Of a stretch of 64,000 bases of DNA, positions 8,872 through 17,586 are shown piece by piece. Below the pieces are notes generated by a model. That model did no database searches, had not been told where the DNA came from, and was given only the letters and a program-made list of their open reading frames with translations. Origin of the DNA: Thermohalobaculum sp039816045 (lineage in GTDB: Bacteria > Pseudomonadota > Alphaproteobacteria > Rhodobacterales > Rhodobacteraceae); assembly GCA_039816045.1 (NCBI GenBank), contig JBCBYB010000002.1:62001-126000 (forward strand), in the 5' to 3' direction. Numbering within the stretch: position 1 is the stretch's first letter; each line of letters begins with the position of its first letter. A program made the translations under genes and the position numbers.

Positions 8872-9011
8872 AATGATGCGACGCTTTGGCCGGCGAAACT
8901 GACCGCCGCGGGGTGGACGCCCCTTCCGCGCTTGGGGTAAGGGGGCGCCATCGCCCGCGGGGGGTGGGGATCGCCGCGGCACCGAGAGACAAAACTCAAA
9001 GGGGAAGCGCC

Positions 9012-10616
9012 ATGGAAACCGGGCCGCACAACGCCGATTTCGGCCTCGATCGGGCAGGCATCACGGGGCTTGGCGCCGTGCATTACAACCTGACCGAGCC
9101 TGGGCTGATGCAGGCGGCCGTGACCCGCGGCGAAGGCGAGATCGGCCAAGGCGGCACCTTCCTCTGCACCACCGGAAAGCACACCGGCCGCAGCCCCAAG
9201 GACAAGTTCATCGTCCGCGAAGCCGACACCGAGGCCGATGTCTGGTGGGACAACAACGGCGAGATGAGCGCCGAGGCCTTCGACCAGCTCCACGCGGACA
9301 TGCTCGCGCACATGAAGGGCGGCGAGTACTTCGTCCAGGATCTCTATGCCGGGGCAGACCCCACCCACCGGCTGAACATCCGCATGGTGAACGAGCTCGC
9401 CTGGCACGGCCTCTTCATCCGCCACATGCTGCGCCGGCCCGAGCGCGCGGAGCTTGCGACGTTCACGCCGGAGTTCACCGTCATCAACTGCCCGAGCTTC
9501 AAGGCCGACCCCGCGCGCCACGGCTGCCGCTCGGAGACGATCATCGCCGTCAGCTTCTCAAAGAAGCTCGTGCTGATCGCCGACAGCTCCTATGCCGGGG
9601 AGAACAAGAAGTGCATCTTCTCGATCCTCAACTTCATCCTGCCGGGCAAGGGCGTGATGCCGATGCATTGCTCCGCCAACCACGCCTTCGGCGACCCGAG
9701 CGATGCCGCGGTGTTCTTTGGCCTCTCGGGCACCGGCAAGACCACACTCTCGGCAGATCCGGAGCGCACGCTGCTCGGCGATGACGAGCATGGCTGGACC
9801 GACGAGGGCATCTTCAACTTCGAGGGTGGCTGCTACGCCAAGACCATCAACCTCTCGCCCGAGGCCGAGCCCGAGATCTTCGCCACAACGTCGAAATTCG
9901 CGACGGTTGTGGAAAACATGGTCTATGATCCCGTAACGCGGGAGCTGGACTTCGCCGATGACAGCTTGACCGCGAACATGCGCTGCGCCTACCCGCTGCA
10001 CTACATCTCGAATGCCTCCGAGACCGGGCTCGCCGGCATCCCCAAGACCATCGTGATGCTGACCTGCGACGCCTTTGGTGTGATGCCGCCGATCGCGCGC
10101 CTGACGCCGGCGCAGGCGATGTACCACTTCCTCTCGGGGTTCACGGCCAAGGTGGCTGGAACCGAGAAGGGCCTGACCGAACCGACGCCGACCTTCTCCA
10201 CCTGCTTTGGCGCGCCTTTCATGACACGGCGGCCGGAGGTTTACGGCGCCCTGCTGCGGGACAAGATCGCGTCGACCGGCGCCTCCTGCTGGCTGGTGAA
10301 CACCGGCTGGACCGGCGGCGCGCATGGCGCGGGCAGCCGGATGCCAATCCAGGCGACCCGGACCCTGCTACGCGCGGCGCTCTCGGGCGCGCTGAACGGG
10401 GTCGAGTTCCGCCCCGATCCGAATTTCGGCTTCGACGTGCCGGTGGATGTGCCGGGGGTGGAGGGCGCGCTCCTCAACCCGCGGGGCACCTGGGCCGACA
10501 GCGCCGCCTACGACGCGCAAGCCCAGAAGCTGGTCGCCATGTTCGTCGAGAACTTCGCGCAGTATCAGGCGCATGTGGGCGAGGATGTGCTCGCCGCCGC
10601 TCCTCACGCGGCCTGA
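9012..10616 (+). CDS. pckA: Phosphoenolpyruvate carboxykinase (ATP)
   Basis: This 534-residue enzyme is the ATP-dependent form. It has TGKHTGRSPKDKF, the metal and substrate site MHCSANHAF, the kinase P-loop GLSGTGKTTLSAD, the second metal motif (TDEGIFNFEGGCY) and WLVNTGWTGGAHG. It converts oxaloacetate to PEP with ATP, the committed step of gluconeogenesis. The frame is open to 8886, but the ATG at 9012 follows GGGGAAG and gives the family N-terminus. Its position facing chvI-chvG-hprK fits reports in rhizobia and relatives that ChvI affects pckA expression; direct control here is inferred. Confidence 0.97.
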   Translation: METGPHNADFGLDRAGITGLGAVHYNLTEPGLMQAAVTRGEGEIGQGGTFLCTTGKHTGRSPKDKFIVREADTEADVWWDNNGEMSAEAFDQLHADMLAHMKGGEYFVQDLYAGADPTHRLNIRMVNELAWHGLFIRHMLRRPERAELATFTPEFTVINCPSFKADPARHGCRSETIIAVSFSKKLVLIADSSYAGENKKCIFSILNFILPGKGVMPMHCSANHAFGDPSDAAVFFGLSGTGKTTLSADPERTLLGDDEHGWTDEGIFNFEGGCYAKTINLSPEAEPEIFATTSKFATVVENMVYDPVTRELDFADDSLTANMRCAYPLHYISNASETGLAGIPKTIVMLTCDAFGVMPPIARLTPAQAMYHFLSGFTAKVAGTEKGLTEPTPTFSTCFGAPFMTRRPEVYGALLRDKIASTGASCWLVNTGWTGGAHGAGSRMPIQATRTLLRAALSGALNGVEFRPDPNFGFDVPVDVPGVEGALLNPRGTWADSAAYDAQAQKLVAMFVENFAQYQAHVGEDVLAAAPHAA

Positions 10617-10619
10617 GGC

Positions 10620-11426
10620 TCAGGAGGACGCCTCGCGCGCCTCGAAGATCATCGGCGTGAAATCGTGGATCAACCGCGGCTCGGACAGTGTATCGCGGTC
10701 GAGGATCCTCTGGCGCCAGAGGCAGCCGCGCTCGGCATAGACGAGATCTGGGCCGTCGCGCTCGGCCCACTCCCAGGTCGCGCGGGCGAGAACCGCGCCC
10801 TCCGGGCTCTCCAGCATGTGCTCGTCCCAGTAACAGCCACGCCCCGGCGCCGGCGGCCCGGAGAGCGCGGTCTTGTGCAGCACCCACCCGCGAACCAACG
10901 GCTTTGAAAACTCGGCCCGATCACGGGTCCAGCTCAATTCGGTCCACCCGTCCCGGATCAACCGCGGAAAATAGATGCCGAGGCATTCATTGTTCCGCTG
11001 CGCGCCGAGCGGGCTCTCCGACAGGCGGAGACCGCTCGACCGGGCTGCCTCCCCATGCCAGCCGTTCAGCCAATAGGTCCGATTGTCGGCAAACCCGCCA
11101 CCTCCATTCCACGCATCCCCCTTGGCCCAGAGATCCAGCGCCTTCAGCCACGGCGTCCGGGCGACGGCCGTCCACGACCCGCCCAAAGGGTGATCCGGCT
11201 TGTGGGTGGCCGCGAAGTAGATCCAGTGCCGCCCATCCGGCGCGATGGCGCAGCGGCGCTCATAGATCCGGCCCTTCAGCCATTGGCCGAGCGTCACCGT
11301 ATCGGTCTCAAGATCCCACAGACAACTCGCGACCGTCCTTGCCGGGCCGCGCCGGATCACCACAGCGACCCGCGCCTTCCGGGCGATCAGGGCATGCAAG
11401 CGGGCGGGATAGGGTGTCGGGTCCAT
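10620..11426 (-). CDS. Hypothetical protein, Trp-rich, 268 residues
   Basis: I do not recognise this family. The protein has no signal peptide or membrane helix and is unusually rich in Trp and Arg (segments YWLNGWHGEA, WTELSWTRDRAEF, WEWAERDG), which suggests a beta-rich soluble fold. Position-specific codon use looks normal for the genome. I start it at the ATG at 11426, because the longer upstream frame only shadows the divergent gamma-glutamyltransferase gene. It ends 4 bp after the pckA stop on the opposite strand. Confidence 0.7.
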   Translation of the reverse strand: MDPTPYPARLHALIARKARVAVVIRRGPARTVASCLWDLETDTVTLGQWLKGRIYERRCAIAPDGRHWIYFAATHKPDHPLGGSWTAVARTPWLKALDLWAKGDAWNGGGGFADNRTYWLNGWHGEAARSSGLRLSESPLGAQRNNECLGIYFPRLIRDGWTELSWTRDRAEFSKPLVRGWVLHKTALSGPPAPGRGCYWDEHMLESPEGAVLARATWEWAERDGPDLVYAERGCLWRQRILDRDTLSEPRLIHDFTPMIFEAREASS

Positions 11427-11471
11427 GGCGCTGTCTTGACAGGCCGCGCGCCCTGGCTCAACAGCGCGGCC

Positions 11472-12992
11472 ATGACCAAGCGGTATGCAATCGCGGCGGG
11501 ACACCGCCTGACATCCGAAACTGGCGCCGAGGTGCTCGCCGCCGGCGGTACCGCGATGGACGCCGCCGTCGCCGCGGCCTTCATGGCGATGGTGGCGGAG
11601 CCGGTTCTGGCCGGCCTCCTCGGCGGCGGCTTTGTCATGGTGCGTGACCCGCGCGGTGGCACGCATCTGCTCGATGCCTTTGTTGACACCCCACGGGTCA
11701 AGCGGCCCGAAGGCGAGATTGCGATGGAGGAGATCCACGCGGATTTTGGCGGCGTGACGCAAGGCTTCCGCATCGGGCCGGGCACGATGGCCACGCCCTG
11801 CCTCGCGCCTGGGCTCGCGGAGGCGCATGCCCGCTTCGGCCGGATCCCGTTGCGGGACCTGACGCGCCCAGCGGCGGATGCGGCACGAACAGGCGTCACG
11901 CTCACGCCCTATCAGGCACGCCTTTCGCAGATTGTCGCGCCGATCCTCACGGCGACGCCCTCGGCCCGCGCGCTGCATTGCGACGGCGAGGAGTTGCGGG
12001 GCGCAGGGGCATTGGCCCGCAACCCCGATTTCGCGGATGTGCTGGAGGAATTCGGCGCAGAGGGTCCGCGGTTCATCCAGGAAGGCGAGGTCGCGGCCCG
12101 GCTGATGGACACCGCCGAGGCTGGCGGACATCTGACGCGCGCGGATCTCGCCGAGTGCCGGCCGGTTTGGCGCCAGCCGCTCTCGGAGAACCGCGGAGCA
12201 GCCGCGCTGGCGCTCAACCCGCCGCCATCGCTCGGCGGGACGCTGATCGCCTTCTCACTCGCGCTGATGGAGGCGGGGGCGGCACCTGCCGCAGTGGCCC
12301 GGGCCTTCTCCGCAACGACAAAGGCGCGGGCGGAGGTGGGGCTGGACGGCGCACCCGAACAAGGCGCCGCGCGCCTCGCGGACACCGCCTTTCGGGAGCG
12401 GATGGCCACCATGGCCGCGCATAGGCCGGCCACGCGCGGCACGACTCAGATCTCGGTCATGGATGCCGAGGGGCTCGGCGTGGCGCTGACGCTGTCAAAT
12501 GGCGAGGGCATGGGGGCCGTGTTGCCCGGGACCGGGATCATGCCCAACAACATGCTGGGCGAGGACGATCTCGTGCCCGGCGACCCGCTCGGCTGGCGCG
12601 AGGGGGTGCGGCTGTCCTCCATGATGGCGCCGATGGCGGTGAGCTGGCCCGACGGGCGGGCGGCAATGCTCGGCTCAGGCGGATCAAACCGGATCCGAAC
12701 GGCCCTGGCGCAGGTGGTGGCGCGCGTGGTGGACCGGGGCGAGCCGCTCGAAGTCGCGATCCAGGCGCCGCGGCTGCATGTGGAGGGCGCAGGCCAGGCG
12801 GCGGTGGATTTTGAGGAGGCGGGCCTCGCAGAGGGCGACCGGGCGGCATTGTTGGACGCCTTCCCAGAGGCGCGCGGCTGGGACGAGCCGTCGATGTTCT
12901 TCGGCGGCGTGCACGGGGTGATGCGAGACGCCGGTGGGGGCCTGTCGGCGGCCGGGGACGCACGCCGCGACGGCGTCGGGCTGGCCGGCTGA
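11472..12992 (+). CDS. Gamma-glutamyltransferase family protein
   Basis: The 506-residue protein begins ASETGA-like (LTSETGAEVLAAGGTAMDAAVAA) and contains the autoprocessing site RGTTQISV, whose first Thr (about residue 324) would become the N-terminal nucleophile of the small subunit; the canonical motif is TTHxS, so His is Gln here. The Gly-rich GSGGSNRI loop near the end is also conserved. No signal peptide is evident, so it may act in the cytoplasm, unlike E. coli Ggt. It could hydrolyse glutathione or a related gamma-glutamyl or acyl compound. Confidence 0.85.
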   Translation: MTKRYAIAAGHRLTSETGAEVLAAGGTAMDAAVAAAFMAMVAEPVLAGLLGGGFVMVRDPRGGTHLLDAFVDTPRVKRPEGEIAMEEIHADFGGVTQGFRIGPGTMATPCLAPGLAEAHARFGRIPLRDLTRPAADAARTGVTLTPYQARLSQIVAPILTATPSARALHCDGEELRGAGALARNPDFADVLEEFGAEGPRFIQEGEVAARLMDTAEAGGHLTRADLAECRPVWRQPLSENRGAAALALNPPPSLGGTLIAFSLALMEAGAAPAAVARAFSATTKARAEVGLDGAPEQGAARLADTAFRERMATMAAHRPATRGTTQISVMDAEGLGVALTLSNGEGMGAVLPGTGIMPNNMLGEDDLVPGDPLGWREGVRLSSMMAPMAVSWPDGRAAMLGSGGSNRIRTALAQVVARVVDRGEPLEVAIQAPRLHVEGAGQAAVDFEEAGLAEGDRAALLDAFPEARGWDEPSMFFGGVHGVMRDAGGGLSAAGDARRDGVGLAG

Positions 12993-12995
12993 CCC

Positions 12996-13050
12996 GGCAG
13001 AGGCCCTTGCCAGCTCCCGCCCACCCTCCCCGCTGGCGCGGGCCTCTGCC
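12996..13050 (+). terminator. Large hairpin after the gamma-glutamyltransferase gene
   Basis: Perfect 11-bp arms (GGCAGAGGCCC at 12996-13006 and its complement at 13040-13050) enclose a second 6-bp stem (GCCAGC at 13009-13014, GCTGGC at 13032-13037). It starts four bases past the stop codon. There is no U-tract, so it may be a terminator of the GC-rich kind or an mRNA 3-prime stabiliser. Confidence 0.5.
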
Positions 13051-13228
13051 CCCGCTTCAGGGCGACCAATGCGCGCAACCATATTCCGCCATGCGCCAGC
13101 TATCCGAAAGGATATTGCGCAACCCTGTTGACCTCCGCGCATCAGCACTCTAGGTAGAACGGCGCTGCAACACGGCTCCACCGCGTCGCAGCATTTTTGT
13201 CCGCAGACCCGATGCCGAGGAGACCGCC

Positions 13229-14932
13229 ATGAACGCCGAACCTGCGCTCGCCCGCACCGACGACACCGCTGCCCTGATCGCGGAGCCTACGGCTTTGCTC
13301 GCGCTGACGGGGCCGGCCGTCGCCGCGGCGGAGGCGCTTTTGGCGAAAGGCCGCGAGGCGGTCTCGGCGCAGGTCGCAACCTCTGGCCGGGTCTCGGGCC
13401 GCGCGCTGGACGCCGCGCAATATGCCGGACACGGGCTTGCCTGGATGGCGACCTATGTGGAGAGCCTCCGGCAGCTCCACGCCTGGGGAGAGCGGCTCGC
13501 AGCGGACGGCCGGCTCGGGGAGACCGAAGGGCTGATCCTCCAAATCGGCTTCGGCGAGTATCTCTGGCAGCTCTATGGCGGCATCCCGATGAGCCAGGGC
13601 GAGATTGTGCGCCCCCAGGATCTGGGTCTCACCCAAGACGACCAGCGGGTGCTGATGACCCCGGAGGTCCAGACCCTCACCCAGCAGGGCAATACGGACG
13701 CCGCGCGCATGGCACTGGCCGAGCTGATGACCGCCCAAGAGGGGCGCGCCTCCTTTGGCGAGCTCGGTCTCGACGAAGAGTTCGACATGGTGCGCGACCA
13801 GTTCCGCCGCTTTGCCGAGGACCGCGTGCTGCCCAACGCCCATGAATGGCATCTGAAGGACGAGTTGGTCCCGATGGAAATCGTCGAGGAGATGGCCGAG
13901 CTCGGCGTCTTCGGCCTGACGATCCCCGAAGAGCACGGCGGCTTCGGCATGGGCAAGACCGCGATGTGCGTGGTCTCGGAGGAGCTGTCGCGCGGCTATA
14001 TCGGCGTCGGCTCGCTCGGCACCCGCACCGAGATCGCGGCGGAGCTGATCCTCGGCGGCGGCACCGAGGCGCAGAAGGCCGAGTGGCTGCCCAAGCTCGC
14101 CTCGGGCGAGATCCTGCCGACGGCCGTCTTCACCGAGCCCAACACCGGCTCGGACCTCGGTGCGCTGAAAACCCGTGCCGTGCGCGATGGCGGGGACTGG
14201 GTGATCACCGGCAACAAGACCTGGATCACCCACGCCGCCCGCACCGATCTCATGACCGTGCTCGCGCGGACCGTGCCGGACACCGACAACTATGCCGGGC
14301 TTTCGATGTTCCTGGCGGAGAAGACCCGCGGCGACTGCGCAAACCCGTTCCCGGATCCGACGCTTGCGGGCGGGGAGATCGAGGTGCTCGGTTATCGCGG
14401 CATGAAGGAGTACACCCTCGCGCTCGACGGCCACCGGGTGCCGGAGGCGGCGCTGCTCGGCGGCGAGGAGGGTCAAGGCTTCCGCCAGCTGATGAAGACC
14501 TTCGAGAGCGCGCGCATCCAGACCGCGGCGCGGGCCATCGGGGTCGCGCAGGCAGCCCTCGACGTCTCGCTGCGCTACGCGCAGGAGCGGATCGCCTTCG
14601 GCAAGCCGATCGTCGCCTTCCCGCGGGTGGCCTCGAAGCTGGCAATGGCCGCGGTTGAGATCATGATCGCCCGCCAGCTCACCTATTTCTCGGCGCGCGA
14701 GAAGGATGCCGACCGGCGCTGTGACTTGGAGGCCGGGATGGCCAAACTGCTGGGTGCCCGGGTCGCGTGGAGCACCGCCGATTGCGGTCTGCAGATCCAT
14801 GGCGGCAACGGCTTCGCGCTCGAGTACCCGATCTCGCGCCTGCTCTGCGACGCACGCATCCTCAACATCTTCGAGGGGGCGGCCGAGATCCAGGCCCAGG
14901 TCATCGCGCGGCGGGTCCTCGAGACCAATTGA
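13229..14932 (+). CDS. mcd: (2S)-methylsuccinyl-CoA dehydrogenase
   Basis: The 567-residue protein is an acyl-CoA dehydrogenase with an extra N-terminal domain of about 180 residues, the layout of methylsuccinyl-CoA dehydrogenase from Rhodobacter. The catalytic part shows EEHGGFGMGK, FTEPNTGSDLGALKT, ITGNKTWITHA and the C-terminal FEGAAEIQAQVIARR. It oxidises (2S)-methylsuccinyl-CoA to mesaconyl-CoA with FAD in the ethylmalonyl-CoA pathway of acetate assimilation. It stands alone here; other pathway genes are not in the window. A canonical short acyl-CoA dehydrogenase is less likely because of the long N-terminus. Confidence 0.88.
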   Translation: MNAEPALARTDDTAALIAEPTALLALTGPAVAAAEALLAKGREAVSAQVATSGRVSGRALDAAQYAGHGLAWMATYVESLRQLHAWGERLAADGRLGETEGLILQIGFGEYLWQLYGGIPMSQGEIVRPQDLGLTQDDQRVLMTPEVQTLTQQGNTDAARMALAELMTAQEGRASFGELGLDEEFDMVRDQFRRFAEDRVLPNAHEWHLKDELVPMEIVEEMAELGVFGLTIPEEHGGFGMGKTAMCVVSEELSRGYIGVGSLGTRTEIAAELILGGGTEAQKAEWLPKLASGEILPTAVFTEPNTGSDLGALKTRAVRDGGDWVITGNKTWITHAARTDLMTVLARTVPDTDNYAGLSMFLAEKTRGDCANPFPDPTLAGGEIEVLGYRGMKEYTLALDGHRVPEAALLGGEEGQGFRQLMKTFESARIQTAARAIGVAQAALDVSLRYAQERIAFGKPIVAFPRVASKLAMAAVEIMIARQLTYFSAREKDADRRCDLEAGMAKLLGARVAWSTADCGLQIHGGNGFALEYPISRLLCDARILNIFEGAAEIQAQVIARRVLETN

Positions 14933-14934
14933 CG

Positions 14935-15314
14935 GAGCTCTCCCATAGCGGCCGAGACAGGTCGGATCGAGGAGGGCGCCGGCTGGGCCGCGCTCTGTGG
15001 CCTCGCCGCGATTGGCGTTCGGCGTCAAAGGCGCGCAGTGTGTTGGCCACCTTCGAGGCGTTGACTGTGCGGTTCCGTCGTTCGCCCATGGGTTCGGAAT
15101 AACCGTCGGAAGAAAACAGCTTTCCGAAAGTGGTCCGTTTATCTATTGCGCTGCGGCAAGGTATTGGAATGTGGGCTTTCGAGATAGATAGAGTTGTCCA
15201 AAATGCATGGCTGCCATGCACGTCAAGCCCTATCTCCTCAGCCGCTGGCAGCCTAAATACGCGCTCTCACCGGAAACGGTTTAACCCAACTGTAACAATT
15301 CAAGGAGGCATGTC
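14935..15314. other. Intergenic stretch without a supported gene
   Basis: This 380-bp gap follows mcd. A minus-strand frame (start 15089 or 15221, running into mcd) encodes an Arg-rich peptide but has no convincing ribosome-binding site. The right half, from about 15100, is AT-richer and probably holds the promoter of the small gene at 15315, which has a strong AAGGAGG site at 15302-15308. Confidence 0.5.
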
Positions 15315-15581
15315 GTGCCCTTCGACATGGACCGGGACAGTTTGCTCGCCGAGCAAGGCAAACGGTCGCAAAAGCTTTTCGCCGCAGTGGTGCTCGCGGC
15401 CATCGACGACGCGATCGCCGAAGAGAAGAAAACCGGCACCGGCGTCGGGACGATTCAGTCCTGGGCGCGGTCCAAGGACGGCTCGCTGATCCTCTCGGCC
15501 GCGGGCATCGAGACCTGCGAGCGCACCATCGACAACCTCGCGGCTTTCGTGCGCCGCGGCATCAAAACGACCGTCGCGTAA
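15315..15581 (+). CDS. DUF6280-like small protein
   Basis: The 88-residue protein begins with GTG, six bases after AAGGAGG. It looks like the small DUF6280 family common in Rhodobacteraceae, with the pattern D.DRDSLLAEQGKRSQKLFAAVVLAAIDDAI and a WARSKDG...L..AGI segment. It is predicted to be all-helical and soluble, with no known function. An out-of-frame ATG at 15310 lies too close to the ribosome-binding site. Confidence 0.75.
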   Translation: MPFDMDRDSLLAEQGKRSQKLFAAVVLAAIDDAIAEEKKTGTGVGTIQSWARSKDGSLILSAAGIETCERTIDNLAAFVRRGIKTTVA

Positions 15582-15602
15582 CCGCGCGCCGGTCTCCTTT
15601 CT

Positions 15603-16016
15603 TCACGCAAACAGCCCCTCGACCGCATAAAGCGAATCGCGCGCCTTGGTCTGTTGGTCAGCAGCCGCGTTGTATGCCTTACGGCTGGTCTTTGCCTGAG
15701 CGTGCATCGCCTTGATATCCCGCTCCAGCGCCTTGAGCCGGTCCTTGTCGACCGGCTTTGCCTTCTTGGCGCTTGCGAGCTCTGACTGCTTCTGAGCGAT
15801 CGCCGTCGCGTTTTTCTTCCAGGCCGCGTACTGCGCCCGCATCTTCTTACGCGCGCCTGGCAGCTTGTTGCGCTCAGCGTCCATGTCGCTGGCGATCTTG
15901 TCGACGTATTTGCGCCACTCCTTGTAGAAGTCGAGCGCTTCCTTCTCTGCCTCGTCGGCGCGCTTCTCGGAGTCCGCCGCTTCGGTCAGCAGCGCGGAGT
16001 AGTCGGGAACAGCCAT
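15603..16016 (-). CDS. Lys/Ala-rich coiled-coil protein, unknown function
   Basis: The 137-residue protein consists almost wholly of heptad-like helices rich in Ala, Lys, Glu and Asp (EKRADEAEKEALDFYKEW; KRLKAL-like and KALERDIKAMHAQAK segments), ending in a short hydrophobic tail. It has no signal peptide. I do not recognise the family. It is convergent with the DUF6280-like gene. It shares the Lys/Ala-rich, helical character of the small protein encoded at 45529-45804, though the two do not align clearly by eye. Confidence 0.7.
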   Translation of the reverse strand: MAVPDYSALLTEAADSEKRADEAEKEALDFYKEWRKYVDKIASDMDAERNKLPGARKKMRAQYAAWKKNATAIAQKQSELASAKKAKPVDKDRLKALERDIKAMHAQAKTSRKAYNAAADQQTKARDSLYAVEGLFA

Positions 16017-16083
16017 GAGTATCTCCGGTGTCAGAAAGCCCGGAGCCTACACCATTGCGCTTGGGCGCTGAACCAACTCCCGA

Positions 16084-17586
16084 TCAGAACGTCTGGTCAT
16101 AGGCGCCGACGGAGGGCTCCTCCCGGATCACCCCATCCAGCGCCTCGAACACGGCCCGCAACTCCGCCTCGGAGCGCGTGCTCTCGCAGACCACCACCAG
16201 GTTCGGCGTGTTGGACGAGGCGCGCACCAGCGCCCAGGCGCCGCCCTCCAGCAGCACGCGTGCGCCGTTCACCGTGACCACCTTCTCGATGGCCAGCCCG
16301 CCGAGGGACGCGCCCTCTGCCGCCATCGCCTCCAGCCGGGCGACCAGGCGCTCGATGACCGTGTATTTCTGCTCATCCGGGCAGGCGGGGGACATGGTGG
16401 GCGTCGAGTACACCACCGGCAGCGCGCGGCGCAGATCCGAGAGGCTGGATCCTGGGTTGTTGTCGAGCAGCCGGCAGATCTCCACCGCCACGCGCATCCC
16501 GCAGTCGTAACCCCGCCCCACCGGCGGCGCGAGGAAGTAGTGGCCGGATTTCTCAAACCCCGCCAGCGCGCCCGTCTCCTTCACCCGCCGCTTCATATGG
16601 GAGTGCCCGGTCTTCCAGTAATCGGCCTGGGCGCCCGCCGCCTGCAGCTCCGGATCGCTCGCGAAGAGCCCGGTGGATTTCACATCCGCCACGAACCGCG
16701 CGCCGGGGAAGCGCTTGACCAGATCGCGCGCCAGGATCACCCCCATCTTGTCGGCAAAGATCTCCTCGCCCTCGTCATCCACCACCCCGCAGCGGTCGCC
16801 GTCGCCATCGAAGCCGAGCGCCAGGTCCGCCCCGCTCTCGCGCACGGCGGCGGCCATGTCGTGCAGCATCTCCATCGCTTCCGGGTTGGGGTTGTAGGTC
16901 GGGAAGCTGTAGTCGGGCGCCACATGCAGCGGCACGACCTCGGCACCGATGCGCTCCAGCACCTCGGGTGCCACCCAGCCCGCCGTGCCGTTGCCGCAGG
17001 CGCAGACCACCTTGAGCGGGCGAGAGAGGCGGAAGTCCCCCACCAAATCGTCGATATAGCGCGTCCGCAGCCCCGCGACCGGGACATAACGGCCCCCGTC
17101 AGCGATCTGGCCGACCCCCTCCATGACGACCTGCTTCAGCCGCGCCATGTCGTCCGGGCCGTGGGTGAGCGGACGATCAAAGCCCATCTTCACCCCGGTC
17201 CAGCCATTGGGGTTGTGGCTCGCGGTGACCATCGCCACCGCCTGCGCGTCGAGATCGAACTGCGCAAAATAGGCCATCGGCGAGAGCGCGACGCCGATGT
17301 CGCGCACCTCCGCCCCGCCGGCCATCAGCCCCGTCATCAGCGCCTGTTTCACCGAGAGGGAGTAGGAGCGGTAATCGTTGCCCACCACGACCACCGGTGG
17401 CAGCCCGCGCTCGCGCAGCTGCGTGGCAAGGCCGAGCCCCAGCGCCTGGATGCCGAGCAGGTTGATCTCGTCCGGGAACCGCCAGCGCGCGTCGTACTCC
17501 CGAAAGCCGGTCGGCCGGATCATCGGGCGCGTGAGGAACTCGATCGTGTTCTCGGCAACCTCGGTGAGCGGCGTGTCAGTGAGCAT
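16084..17586 (-). CDS. Phosphomannomutase/phosphoglucomutase
   Basis: The 500-residue protein is an alpha-D-phosphohexomutase: IRPTGFREYDARW at the start, the phosphoserine loop TASHNPNGWTGVKMG, the metal loop GFDGDGDRCGVVD and a C-terminal phosphate-binding domain (LVRASSNTPNL). It interconverts hexose 1- and 6-phosphates for exopolysaccharide or LPS precursors (AlgC/ManB type). The ATG at 17586 overlaps the 3-prime end of kdsA by 11 bp, so the two form one operon. In the last motif RASNTEP-like residues are replaced by RASSNTPN. Confidence 0.92.
   Translation of the reverse strand: MLTDTPLTEVAENTIEFLTRPMIRPTGFREYDARWRFPDEINLLGIQALGLGLATQLRERGLPPVVVVGNDYRSYSLSVKQALMTGLMAGGAEVRDIGVALSPMAYFAQFDLDAQAVAMVTASHNPNGWTGVKMGFDRPLTHGPDDMARLKQVVMEGVGQIADGGRYVPVAGLRTRYIDDLVGDFRLSRPLKVVCACGNGTAGWVAPEVLERIGAEVVPLHVAPDYSFPTYNPNPEAMEMLHDMAAAVRESGADLALGFDGDGDRCGVVDDEGEEIFADKMGVILARDLVKRFPGARFVADVKSTGLFASDPELQAAGAQADYWKTGHSHMKRRVKETGALAGFEKSGHYFLAPPVGRGYDCGMRVAVEICRLLDNNPGSSLSDLRRALPVVYSTPTMSPACPDEQKYTVIERLVARLEAMAAEGASLGGLAIEKVVTVNGARVLLEGGAWALVRASSNTPNLVVVCESTRSEAELRAVFEALDGVIREEPSVGAYDQTF

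Noticed and set aside
14901..15221. Minus-strand frame of about 106 residues after mcd
   Set aside because: It overlaps the mcd coding end, lacks a ribosome-binding site, and its Arg-rich second half looks like noncoding translation.
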